Positions 21,975 to 33,448 of a DNA stretch of 64,000 bases are shown here, one piece after another. The position numbers and the translations under genes were made by a program. Below the pieces are notes generated by a model. That model ran no database searches, was not told the origin of the DNA, and saw nothing but the letters and a program-made list of their open reading frames with translations. Numbering within the stretch: the first letter of the stretch is position 1; the number at the start of each line of letters is the position of its first letter. Source of the stretch: Calliphora vicina (Eukaryota; Arthropoda; Insecta; Diptera; Calliphoridae); the NCBI RefSeq assembly GCF_958450345.1, contig NC_088780.1:31395667-31459666 (forward strand). The letters run 5' to 3'.

Positions 21975-22618
21975 ACCTTCGTGAGAAGGATTTGTCAATA
22001 AGTTTGTCATTCCGTTTGTAATTTCCACAATATTATTTTCCGACTCTATAAAGTATATATGTATATTCTGGATCCTTATAGATAGCGGAGACGATTAAGT
22101 CATGTCCGTCTGTCTGTTGAATTCCACTTTCCGAAGCCCCCAAATAACTTACACGATTCATACATCAATAACTCCGGAATTCTTCCGGCTCTGCTGCTAT
22201 TTAAAATCGACCCACAAATGGCTGAGATATAAGGAAAAATCCAGGACAACCTCGATTTTTACCTATATCTGGATTACTAAGTCATTAATATAGACAATAT
22301 GGATATCTAATGATAGATATTTTAAAAACCTTTCCAACGACGTATATAAGTTGGAACTACAATGGGTCAAAATCGGAAAAAATATTTTATAGCCCGATTT
22401 TTTTTCACCAAGTTTATTTTTCGCTAAATATTAAAAAATTTAAAAAAAAAATAATTTTTTAAAATTTAAAAAAATAAAAAAAATTTAAATTGAATAAATT
22501 TTTCCAAAAAATGGAAAAAATAAATTTGGAAAAAAAATAAATTTTGTTTACCTAAAAATATATAAAATTTTTATTTTGAAGTATAATTTGGTGAAGGGTT
22601 TATAAGATTCGGCACAAC
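21975..22618 (-). repeat. Dispersed repeat copy, reverse orientation
   Basis: Read on the minus strand it runs from GTGCCGAATCTTATAAACCC near 22618 to GACAAATCCTTCTCACGAAG near 21975. It contains TCATTAGATATCCATATTGT and TCAACAGACAGACGGACATG-like phrases found in the other copies. The A/T-rich middle is poorly conserved. The 22619-22914 stretch that follows shows no feature. Confidence 0.6.
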
Positions 22619-23223
22619 AAAAAAATACATTTTTTGACTTAATACTATTTTTGTGTAAAATATTTCGAATTAAAATCATAAAGTAAAACAAATTTTATAA
22701 AAAAAAAAGTAGTAGCAAAAAGTAAGTAGTAAAAGTATTCACTACATTATCACGAAAATGGTCTCAAATGTGGTTTTCGAATTGAAAGAGTAATCGGAAT
22801 ACGTCAAAATTATTACAGTATATAGAAGATATTGATGTTGTTAGATGATTTTTTGCAAAAAGTGAAATTTACTTACAAAATTTAAAAAAGCACTCGTTTC
22901 TATTATTATTTTTTCCAACACTGTATATATTTTATGGGGCCGGAAATTACAAACGGAGTGACAAACTGATATATACCCTTACCATCCAAACAATTGGGCA
23001 CTTGAATGCACCTGTATAAAAATGCACTTTGGTTCAGACATAGTGAATACCTTTTAAATATTTTAAATACGCAATTACCCCGCTCTAGTATAGTTAGATT
23101 TACATGTTTTAGTGCAAAATTGTTAGAGTTTGTCGACAAAACCACAAATTATTTCTGCCAGTACTGGAACACAGCTTATAATTTTGTTCTAAAAATTGCA
23201 TTTTATTTATTTTGTTACATATT

Positions 23224-24485
23224 TTACTTTTCATGAGCATTTTTTAAACAATGATAATTTAATGAAGTCCTTAATGCAAACGCGACCCCACAGGTTTTAC
23301 AAGCAAACGGCAATTCTCCTGTATGCATAAGCTTGTGTGATTTTAAAACGCAGGCGTACTTAAAAGACTTTTCACATTGATCACATTTAAAAGGTCTCAA
23401 TTCCGAATGGACTCGCATGTGTAATTTTAATTTATCCATTATTTTAAAACATTTGCCGCATACATGGCATTTATGAGGTTTCTCATCACTGTGTACTACT
23501 CGATGCATTGTTAGTCCAATTGAACGTCTGAAGGTTTTATTACAAATATCACAGGAAAATGGTCTTTCGCCCGTATGAATACGTATATGTGTTTTTAGGC
23601 TATTTGTAAAACTGTACGACTTTCCACAGTAGGGACAAAGAAGACGTTCTCTTTCTTTTGGTTTTTCTACTTTTGAAATGATGTTTTCCGTTTTAATTTC
23701 ATCTTCTGGCGTTTTTTCTATATGTTTTCTACGAATATGATAGCGGAGATTGTATTTGCTTATATAGGAATTTGAACATAAATTACAAGAATACTTTCTA
23801 GCTTTTTCTTTCACAACAGGTTTAAAATCTTCTTCTTCGGAGGAATTTTCTTCTTTGGAGTTGTCTATATAATCTCTATTATTAAGAAATTTGAGATAAA
23901 TCAATAAAAATAATAATGTACTTTTAGTTACATACAAAGTTTAAATACCTATCTCCATTGTCTGGTTCACTTTCGTCTGTCTCTGCATTAGATAAATCGC
24001 TAAATTCAATGTTTAGAGGTTCTATTTTGATTTCTTTGTAATCATCCTCTACTGTAGGTTTTTCTGATATTTCCATAAATGTTTCTTGTAAACTTTTAAA
24101 ATCATGTTGAGTATTCTGCTCTTCTCCTAGTCTTAGATATAGCTCAGTAACTTTACAGGCCTGTTGTATAAATTTATAGGAATTGACAATTTGTGTACCA
24201 CATTCCATGCATATTTGTTGAGGCAAAATATGTTCTTTACACGGCGGTATCTTTAAAGATTTAAGATATAGATATTAGAATAGATTTGGTTGCAATTTGC
24301 TTTAACATACATACTCGCAGTACATCGAAATTAGTGATTTCATTAACAATTTCCCTGTAGGTTTTTTCCATATCCCCACAATTGTTCACAAACGTCTCCA
24401 GTTTAATAGAATTTACAGCAGGTTGTGTGCAACACCGGCATTTGTGACGAGCCTCAATTGTTGAGGAAAGTTTTAAAGAACTCAT
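23224..24485 (-). CDS. ZAD-C2H2 zinc-finger protein, tandem copy 2 (6 fingers)
   Basis: Three exons: 24485-24315, 24250-23949 and 23875-23224, giving about 374 residues. The exon 1 protein is identical to tandem copy 1, and the ZAD pairs are CRCC and ICMEC. In exon 3 the acidic segment NSSEEEDFKPVVKEK joins directly to the finger starting CNLCSNSYISKYNL. Fingers 1 and 2 and their spacer, present in copy 1, are absent. Six C2H2 fingers remain, the last ending HCLKNAH. The deletion keeps the frame, and the gene otherwise looks intact with proper splice sites, so I treat it as functional. The upstream spacing to copy 1 is 3.49 kb. Confidence 0.82.
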
Positions 24486-24769
24486 TTTGTATTGTAAAAC
24501 AAGCTAACTTTTCCATTAGATTTGTGTATACTTTTATGTACATATATTTACATTTGTTTACTTTTTATAACATATGTTTAGTGTGCAAATATGCTAAGTC
24601 TCTTTTTATAAATTGTAACTAAGGGACACAAAATGTTCTCAAATCGTTTGTTTTCAACTAATCATCAAGCGTTTTGTACTTATTTACCAGTTTTCCAATG
24701 ACAAAATTTTTATTATTTGTGTTTAAAGTTAAACCAAAAATTAATAATAACACCAACAAATTGAGACTT

Positions 24770-25440
24770 TTTGATTGGAACAGAATAGCGACACTATAAT
24801 TCTGAAAGGGCATGTTGAGTAGATCATTTTTGTAGAATAAACTTATAGTCCACCTGGTCTGAATTTTTTTTTACAGTGGGTCAAAGTTTTAAATGTTGTA
24901 AGTTAATGTCTAAGAGAATTCTTATTGTCAGAGTTACAATATTTATATTTTAAATACTAGCTCATTCGGATCATAAATAGATTTTTGTTGATTATTTTAA
25001 AAAATGTGAGACCAAGGTGGCGTGTAATTTTGCTAATTAAGCGTAAAGAGCTTTATTTACATCTTTGGTATCTTTGGTGACCCCCACTGAAATTTTCCGT
25101 CAAAAATTTTTGTAGAATATTTTAATCCTTAAATGTCATTTTTGAACGATTTTTTTTTTTATATTCTCGGAAAAAAGGTAAAATTGACCCCTAAAGAGAG
25201 GAGCTAGAGGGTTAAGATCTTCCCCAAAAATGATCCCCATAAAATTCCACAATATAACTCTGACAATAAGAATTCTCTTAGACATTAACTTAATTTTTTT
25301 CAGTTAGTATACTGCTCCCTTCGATCAAAGAATTAAAACTTTGACCCACTGTAAAAATAAATTCAGACCAGGTGGACTATAAGTTTGTTCTACAAAAATT
25401 ATCTACTCAACACACAAATGCTGTTGGACAGTGTAATTTA
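24770..25440. mobile_element. Inverted-repeat element (MITE-like), about 0.65 kb
   Basis: Arms of at least 100 bp pair across the element. On the left, TTATAGTCCACCTGGTCTGA (24850) and GTCTAAGAGAATTCTTATTG (24910). On the right, the reverse complements TCAGACCAGGTGGACTATAA (25363) and CAATAAGAATTCTCTTAGAC (25265). The inner part contains TTAGCAAAATTACACG-type sequence in reverse. No ORF. A related inverted piece lies at 26100-26398. The exact ends and target duplication are unclear. Confidence 0.6.
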
Positions 25441-26099
25441 ATTGTTAAATACATTCCAATACTTAATTCGATTTGACTCAGATGATAAGTTCTCAATTTT
25501 TAACTGGAGTTAGAGAAAAGTAGGAAAAATGGTTTATGCAAACGGTGTAATTTCACTTACTCTAATCTAAATTTTAATAAAAAGTGTACTTAGCTTATTC
25601 ACCCAATAAGCTAACGATAAATTATGAAACATTTTTATCAAAGTTGCCATATTGTTTCTTATGTTATGACATTTTTTAGTGGATGGACGCTATTTGTTAT
25701 AAAATAAATTATAAAATACAATGGAAACTTTTCCCAATATTTAACTAATAGGTCAAAATCAAAAAAATTCTTATGAAATTTGTTTAATTTTTTAATTTTT
25801 ACAAAAATCCTTTTAGTGTCTCTGTATTTTGTTGGATATCCCTTAACCATCTACACTTGCTCTGCGGCAAACAGTTCGAGAACAAATTTTCAATTTTAAA
25901 TTATTGAAAACACCTCGGGGAGTATTTTTTTAGGGAGGGATTTCGTAATATCTTTGCTATAATATTATCTTATCTTGGAGTAGTTTTACGAGGACTTCCT
26001 CCCAAATGATGAGTTGTTACAGTACCTGTCTCACACATTTTTTGAGACTTATTAATTGAATATTTATCGCAGACATTTTTTTGCTTCAATCCACCATTA
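25441..26099. other. Intergenic, no gene seen; Tc1-remnant derivative at about 25790-25930
   Basis: The stretch 25790-25930 contains CCTTTTAGTGTCTCTGTATT joined closely to CTCTGCGGCAAACAGTTCGA. The same two phrases flank the 0.5-kb transposase remnant at 30290-30860. This copy is therefore an internally deleted version of that element. The region 25500-25730 repeats the sequence found upstream of the other tandem genes. Confidence 0.5.
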
Positions 26100-26398
26100 A
26101 AATTGAAGGTAGCATTATACTAACTGAAACAAATTTTGTAAATTAATATCTGAGATAATTCTTATTTTCAGAGTTATATTGTGGAATTTTATGGGGATCA
26201 TTTTTGTGGAAGATCTTAACACTCTATCTCTTCTCTTTAGGGGTCTATTTGACCCTTTTTTCGAGAAAATAAAAAAAAAGATTAAAATATTCTACGAAAT
26301 TTTTGGCCGTAAAATTTCAGTGGGGTCCCCAAAGTTACAAAAGTTGTAAATAAAGCGCTTTACACTTAATTAGCAAAATTACACGCCATTACATGTAA
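26100..26398. mobile_element. Fragment of the 24770 element, inverted
   Basis: Reading on the minus strand, GGCGTGTAATTTTGCTAATT through CCACTGAAATTTTACGGCCA and on to AAGAATTATCTCAGATATTA follows the order of 25019-25280 on the plus strand. It covers about half of the element at 24770-25440 in the opposite orientation. No coding capacity. Confidence 0.6.
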
Positions 26399-26702
26399 AG
26401 CACTGTTTCTATTATTATTTTTTCCAAAACTGTATATATTTTATGGTGCTAGAAATTACAAACGGAATGACAAACTGATATATACCCTTACCATCAATTA
26501 GGCACTTGAATGCACCTGTATAAAAATAAGCTTTAAATATTTTAACTACGCAATTACTCCGCTCTAGTTTAGTTAGATTTACATGTTTTAGTGCAAAATT
26601 GTTAGAATTTGTCGACAAAACCACAAATTATTTCTGGAAGTACTGGAACACAGCTTATAATTTTGTTATAAAAATCGCATTTTATTTATTTTGTTACATA
26701 TT

Positions 26703-27937
26703 TTACTTTTCATGAGCATTTTTTAAACAATGATAATTTAATGAAGTCCTTAATGAAAACGCGACTCCACAGGTTTTACAAGCAAAGGGCAATTCTCCTG
26801 TATGCATAAGCTTGTGTGATTTTAAAACGCAGGCGTACTTAAAAGACTTTTCACATTGATCACATTTAAAAGGTCTCAATTCCGAATGGACTCGCATGTG
26901 TAATTTTAATTTATCCATTATTTTAAAACCTTTGCCGCATAAATGGCATTTATGAGGTTTCTCATCACTGTGTACTACTAGATGCATTGTTAGTCCAATT
27001 TTACGTCTGAAGGCTTTATTACAAATATCACAGGTAAATGGTCTTTCGCCCGTATGAGTACGTATATGAATTTTTAGGCTATTTGAAAAACTGTACGACT
27101 TTCCACAGTAGGGACAAAGAAGACGATCTTTTTGTTTTGGTTTTTTTTCCGTTTTAACTGGCGTTTTTTCTATATGTTTTCTACGAATATGATAGCGGAG
27201 ATTGTATTTGCTTACATAGGAATTTGAACATAAATTACAAGAATACTTTCTAGCTTTTTCTTTCACAACAGGTTTAAAATCTTCTTCTTCGGAGGAATTT
27301 TCTTCTTTGGAGTTGTCTATATAAGCTCTATTATTAAGAAATATGAGATAAATCAATAAAAATAATAATGTACTTTTAGTTACATACAAAGTGTAAATAC
27401 CTATCTCCATTGTCTGGTTCACTTTCGTCTGTTTCTGCATTAGATAAATCGCTAAATTCAATGTTTAGAGGTTCTATTTTGATTTCTTTGTAATCATCCT
27501 CTACTATAGGTTTTTCTGTTATTTCCATAAATGTTTCTTGTAAACTTTTAAAATCATCTTGAGTATTCTGCTCTTCTCCTAGTCTTAGATATAGCTCAGT
27601 AACTTTACAGGCCTGTTGTATAAATTTATAGGAATTGACAATTTGTGTACCACATTCCATGCATATTTGTTGAGGCAAAATATGCTCTTTACACGGCGGT
27701 ATCTTTAAAGATTTAAGATATATATATTAGAATAGATTTGGTTGCAATTAGCTTTAACATACATACTCGCAGTACATCGAGATTAGTGATTTCATTGAAA
27801 ATTTCCCTGTAGGTTTTTTCCACATCCCCACAATTGTTCACAAACGTCTCCAGTTTAATAGAATTTACAGCAGGTTGTGTGCAACACCGGCATTTGTGAC
27901 GAGCCTCAATTGTTGAGGAAAGTTTTAAAGAACTCAT
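26703..27937 (-). CDS. ZAD-C2H2 zinc-finger protein, tandem copy 3 (6 fingers)
   Basis: Three exons: 27937-27767, 27702-27401 and 27327-26703, giving about 365 residues. The ZAD halves are KCRCCTQPAVNSIKLE and LPQQICMECG. Exon 3 lacks fingers 1 and 2 with the same junction as copy 2 (NSSEEEDFKPVV), so the two share that deletion. The linker after the first remaining finger is shorter than in copies 1 and 2 (TPVKTEKKPKQKDR). Six fingers follow, the last ending HCLKNAH. Exon 1 starts 3.45 kb from that of copy 2. All splice sites and frames are intact. Confidence 0.82.
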
Positions 27938-28483
27938 TTTGTATTGTAAAACAATCTAACTTTGCCAATAGATTTGTGTATACTTTTATGTATATTTACA
28001 TTTGTTTACTTTTTTATAACATATGTTTAGTGTGCAAATGTGCTAAGTCTCTTTTTATAAATTTTAACGAAGAGACAAACAACTTTCTAAAATCGTTTGT
28101 TTTTAACTAGTTTTTAAACTGTCATCGAGCGTTTTTTTTTTTTTGGACATATTTACCAGTTTTCCAATGTCAAAATTTTATATTTTTTGTTTAAAATTAA
28201 AACAGAAAATTAATAATTGTTAAATGCATTCCACTACTCAATTAGATTTGACTCAGATGATAAATTCGCAATTTTAAACTGGAGTTAGTGGATAATGTAT
28301 TGGAAACGTAGAAACAAATTGTTTATGCAAACGGTGTATTTTTAATTATTTTAATATAAAAAGTGGACTTAGCTGATTTACCCACTAAGCCAACAATAAA
28401 TAAATTATGACAAATTTTTATCAAAGTTGCCATATTGTTTTTCATGTTATGACATTTTTCAGTGGATGGACGGTATTTGTATA
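27938..28483. other. Promoter and duplicated upstream flank of tandem copy 3
   Basis: This matches the 5' flank of tandem copy 1 over about 120 bases with few or no changes, and more loosely beyond that. It ends at the Tc1-type insertion at 28486. No gene is seen. Confidence 0.55.
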
Positions 28484-28485
28484 TA

Positions 28486-30107
28486 CAGTGGGGAGCTCAA
28501 ATGAGTACAAATTTCTATTGTGTGCACTTCTTATGGAATAAAAATAAAACTAATAAAGCAAATCCAAAAATTGTTTCTGTCATTTATTTTATGTTTAATA
28601 TGTAACAAAATGAATTACAATTCAAACAAAAAACATCCAGTTCTAAATAAAAAAACAGACAAAACTAAAATAACTCGCATGTACTCAATTTTGCACCCCA
28701 CAATAACCTTAGGGAAGAATTGCATTTTTTAAAAAAATTTTCAAAATCCTTTATTACTTAAATAAAATTTTACACGCATTGGCATATTTTCTATAAATTT
28801 TTCATTAACTTTTTTTGGAATACTCTCTCTCTCGTGCTCAATCCGCTGTTAAAGCTCGTACAAATTGGTAGGAGTTAATCGGTATTGTTTCAACCGCCAA
28901 TTCACGATTCACTAAAAATTCTCAATAGGATTGAACTCAAGACATTGAGCTGATAACTGCATTAATAAGAAATTTTTCTAGGAACACCATTCTTTACGAT
29001 TTTTGACGTGTGTATTGGGTCACCATCCTATTGAAAAAATACTTCTTCTGCGGGATAAGCGTTATAATCTACAAAGTCAAAAGACGAATGTGAAAAAGAC
29101 AAAGATGATTACGTATTGAGGTCGGTATATCGAACTGGACACTATTTCGGTAGAAATTTTGCTCACTAAACCATTTTTCAAAGTTTTTGATGAGTGCTTT
29201 AATTCGCCGTCCTGCTGTAAAATAACATCTTCGACATGATTGGCGCTCTTATCTACAAAATCGGAATGGCAAGTCTATAAATTTGGTATGATTAGTCTTC
29301 AATATACGCAGATAGTCTTCTTAACTCATTATTTCGCCGATTTTTTCAAAATTGGTGACACAGTAAGGAAACAGTAAAACACGGTAATGATATGGGGTTG
29401 CTTTATATCGTGCCACCTTGGACCAATGCAAAGAATCAATGAAATAATGGGAAAAGAAAACCATCTGCGTATTTTGCAGACTCACCATACCGATTTTGTA
29501 GTCTCATCATCACGTATTTGTATATAAAAGAGGAAATCCTGCAGAAGAAGTAATTTTTCAATAGGATGGTGACCCAATACACACGTCAAAAATCGTAAAG
29601 AATGGTGTTCCTAGAAAAATTTCTTATTAATGCAGTTATCAGCTCAATGTCTTGAGTTCAATCCTATTGAGAATTTTTAGTGAATCGTGAATTGGCGATT
29701 GAAACAATACCGATTAACTCCTACCAATTTGTACGAGCTTTAACAGCGGATTTAGCACGAGAGAGAGAGTATTCCAAAAAAAGTTAATGAAAAATTTATA
29801 GAAAATATGCCAATGCGTGTAAAATTTTATTTAAGTAATAAAGGATTTTGAAATTTTTTTTAAAAAATGCAATTCTTCCCTAAAATTATTGTGGGGTGCA
29901 AAATTGAGTACATGCGAGTTATTTTAGTTTTGTCTGTTTTTTTATTTAGAACTGGATGTTTTTTGTTTTGAATTGTAATTAATTTTGTTACATATTAGAC
30001 ATAAAATACATGACAGAAAAAATTTTTGGATTTGCTTTATTAGTTTTATTTTTATTCCATAAGAAGTGCACAAAATAGAAACATGTACTCATTTGAGCTC
30101 CCCACTG
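28486..30107. mobile_element. Foldback element built from a Tc1/mariner-type transposon
   Basis: The ends are CAGTGGGGAGCTCAAATGAG and CTCATTTGAGCTCCCCACTG with TA on both sides (28484-28485 and 30108-30109), as in Tc1/mariner. The two arms, 28486-29055 and 29536-30107, are inverted copies of each other over about 570 bp, far longer than ordinary TIRs. The right arm encodes decayed transposase C-terminal sequence (DGDPIHTSK, then in another frame SAQCLEFNPIENF). Just upstream, at about 29374-29460, lies VMIWGCF followed by GPMQRINEIM. The left arm is the same 3' part inverted, so the original 5' half has been replaced. The spacer holds another minus-strand piece with VILQQDGELKHSSKTL. All frames are broken. 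Confidence 0.8.
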
Positions 30108-30289
30108 TACATATCTGTGGTTTATAATACAATGGAAACTTTTCCCAATATTTAATAGGTCAAAATCAAAAAAAATCTTATTATATTTGTATATTTAATT
30201 ATATTAACAATAACAAATAAGAACATAATTCAATTCTGCTAATATAAAACAACCTAAAAAGTATTTTTACAAAAATTGTCTGGTCCTTT

Positions 30290-30860
30290 TAGTGACTCTA
30301 TATTTTGTTGGATATCCCTCGTTATTTAATACCGCGTCACAGCAAAAAATCAATCATCTCCTTTGAAATATTATAGACTTATAACCGCATCTGATAAAGC
30401 TTCCTTGGTGGTCTAATTTTGCGATCTAAAATTTCCTATACGTTTTTAATGTGATTGAGATCTGGCAATTGGACAGACCAATTCAAAATAAGCACCTATT
30501 TAAATTGTAACCATTCGATTACATCCCTAGCGGTGTGTTTGGGGTCATTGTCGTCGTGGAATATCCAAAGTGGCATATTTTCCTCCAGTCATTGTATATT
30601 TTACGATTGTTATTTTTTGCACTAATAAAACAGCTCTACCGACAAACTTGACTGTCATGGAGTCCAGTCACTTTCCCTTCGACATCTTACAAATGATCTT
30701 CCATCACTGCCTCGTAAGTTCTTATTGAATTCATACGAAAAAAATCGTATTATATTTCTGTCCCGACCAGTTTAAATATTCTTTGGCAAACTGAGTTTTT
30801 TTCTCTGCGGCTAACAGTTCGAGAACTAATTTCCAATTTTAGATAGCCCCGGGGAGTAAT
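30290..30860 (-). pseudogene. Tc1-type transposase remnant
   Basis: On the minus strand, about 30620-30400, the translation reads ENMPLWIFHDDNDPKHTARD, then VIEWLQF, then NWSVQLPDLNHIKNV. This is the D...(about 34)...catalytic-acid region of Tc1-like DDE transposases, with the usual NPIENxW altered to NHIKNV. A stop interrupts the frame between the two blocks. It is distinct in sequence from the foldback element just to its left. The same outer phrases appear without the transposase at 25790-25930. The remainder of 30110-31460 shows no gene. Confidence 0.75.
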
Positions 30861-31461
30861 TTTTTTTTTCAATTCAGCATTAAAATCGGTTATTATTTTG
30901 CTTTTTAAAATTTCGCAAATCTTGACTCTATCCATTTTTAACAACTATTAAAAATAAAAAAATTGTGAGCAAATCTTTATATTGTTTAAAATCAATAAAA
31001 TCCTTGAATATAACAAGTATTTATTTATTAATTAATAAAAAAAATATGTATTAAAGAACTACTCAAAATTGGTACTCAATTAACCGAGCAAATTGATTAT
31101 CCAGAATGCTACCGGCCCCGACCATTACGGATAATCGAGTTCTCATATATATTTGCTAAAAGGTTATGTTTTTCAAAACAACAGATTTAAAAAATGTTTT
31201 CATTGTACATGTGTCATGGTACATACCTTTTTTAAAAATAATATTTGAGATCATTGAAACACTATTATCTAAATGTACAGCTCCTTAATCGACTGAAATC
31301 TATTTGAAATTTGTTTATTTTACAGGAAATTGAATAATAAGAAATATTCATCCACTGAGAAATATCAACATAAAACATTTGGCAACATTAATAAGAATTT
31401 TTCATAATTTAATTAAAAGATAAACAAATAAAAATTGTACATATTAATTTTGTTTAGAAAA

Positions 31462-32959
31462 ATGAATACTTTAAAACTTTCCACAGAAAGTAAGGTACTT
31501 AACAAATGTCGTTGTTGCATAAAACCTGCAGTAAATTGTATAAAACTTGAGTCCCTCATAGACAATTGTGAGGATACAGGAAAAACATACAAGGAAATTC
31601 TGAATGAAATTACAAAACTTGATGTAAGTTTAATCATAGTACATATATATGTACATATATCCAAAGGGGACACAATGTATTAAATTTATCTTAAACTTTA
31701 AAAGATACCTGCCTGTAAGGAAAGTAGTTTGCCTCAACAAATTTGCAAGGAATGTGGCGCACAACTTATAAATTCCTACAAATTTATTCAACAGGTTTGT
31801 AAGATTTCCCAGCAATATCTGAGAATAATAAATGAGGAGCAAAACCCAACAGATGAGTTTAAAAATTTACATGAAACATTCATGGAACTAAAAGAAATTC
31901 CCATATCAGAGAAGGAATACAAGGAAATGAAAATTGATTTGTTGATCATGGAATGTAATCCTGTAATTAAAGAAGAAAAACAGGAAAGGGAAACAGTCCA
32001 GCAGAAAAGGTATTTAAAGAATATAACTAAAAATTATGCTACTATTGATAACTCTTTTTAACAGAGATTTTTTTGCTAACTTTAAAGAGGAAATATCTTC
32101 TGAAGACAGCGACGAACCAGAATCCCTAAAAGATTATGATCTTTCTAAAGAGCCTATAGCTAGATGTTGTGATATTTGCCACAAGGTATATAGAAATGAA
32201 CAATTTCTTAACATACACAAACGTTACACTCACATGCCGGATGAAGATAAACTACCTTGTCCCTTATGTACATATAAAGCCAGTAGAACATCAGCTTTAA
32301 AGGTTCACATGGGCTTGGTTCATGGCATGGACAAGGTGAGTGAATTTTTTAAGACTGTCGTAGAGGAAAAAGGAACAAAATATCCCTGCAACTTATGTGC
32401 ACATTCCTATGCACGCAAAGATAGCCTTCGAAGACACATGCGTAGAAATCATCAAAAGAAAACATTAATAGAAAAACACGAAACAGATAAGACGACCACA
32501 AAATCATTAAAAACTAAAGAAAAAGAACGTTTTCTTTGCACCTACTGCGGAAAGTCATACAGTTTAAAAAGTAGTCTAGAAATTCATATACTCAGTCACA
32601 CAGGAGAGAGACCACATCCCTGTGAAATTTGTAATAAAACCTTTAAACGTTTAATGGATCTGCAATTACATAGGCTGACACACAGCGATGAAAAGCCCCA
32701 TACATGTACTGAATGCGGTAAAGGTTTTAAACGGGTCGACAAGTTGAAATTTCACATGCGAGTCCATTCGGAATTGAGACCTTATAAATGTAATGAATGT
32801 GAAAAGAGTTTCAAGTATTCCAGTGTTTTAAAAACTCATATGCATACGCACACAGGAGAAACACCATTTGTTTGTAGAACCTGTGGAGAAGCGTATGCAT
32901 TAAGGACATCTTTAAATAATCACTGTTTAAAATATGATCACGAAAAATATTGTAAATAA
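31462..32959 (+). CDS. ZAD-C2H2 zinc-finger protein (8 fingers)
   Basis: Three exons: 31462-31623, 31705-32009 and 32065-32959, giving 453 residues. The start chosen (MNTLKLS) aligns with the N-termini of the tandem copies at 20995 and 24485; an ATG nine codons upstream is less likely. ZAD pairs are CRCC and ICKEC with the phase-0 intron (GAT|GTAAGT) between them. The acidic linker ends at AG|GTATTT in phase 2, the same phase as in the minus-strand paralogues. Exon 3 holds eight complete C2H2 fingers, from CDICHKVYRN to CRTCGEAYALRT, with HTGERPH, HSDEKPH, HSELRPY and HTGETPF linkers. It lies tail to tail with the gene at 33449 and in opposite orientation to the tandem trio. Confidence 0.88.
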
Positions 32960-33448
32960 ATTAGAAAAAATTTAAAGTTTTAATAATTTGTCCTAAAAAA
33001 TATTCTTGGAGACTTTATACGGTAAGATTTTACAATACATTTGGCACAGTAGCTTATTAAAGCATACTTACGACTTACGACTTCAAAGAGACAAGATTGC
33101 TATGTTCACATATGTTGAGGCAGACAGACCATCGATTTCACTATAAAGCCCCAAATTTTACTAAAAATTAGTATTTTTATACCCTTCACCATGAGTGGTC
33201 GGATTTTTTATTCATGATTGGACTGAGTATATCCGCTATACTCGCTACTAGGTTGCTATTTAAATTCGGGTAAATCTCCCCACAAATGGCTGATATATAA
33301 GTAATAACTCAGCCATTTAAAAGCCGTATTTAGAAAAACCAAACAAATAATATGTAATTGTGAATACTTATTTTATTTAATTTTTTTTCATTCTTAAATA
33401 TAGTATTTTACAAATTAATCTTATATTTATTTAACCAGCTTAAACGTA
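32960..33448. other. Convergent 3' region with repeat fragment
   Basis: This lies between two ZAD genes facing each other. At about 33177-33320 a minus-strand fragment of the dispersed repeat is visible (TATACCCTTCACCATGAGTG and CACAAATGGCTGATATATAA). No gene. Confidence 0.55.

Noticed and set aside
28520..28732. 70-residue open frame on the plus strand
   Set aside because: It lies wholly in the left arm of the Tc1-type foldback element, where real transposase sequence is on the other strand.
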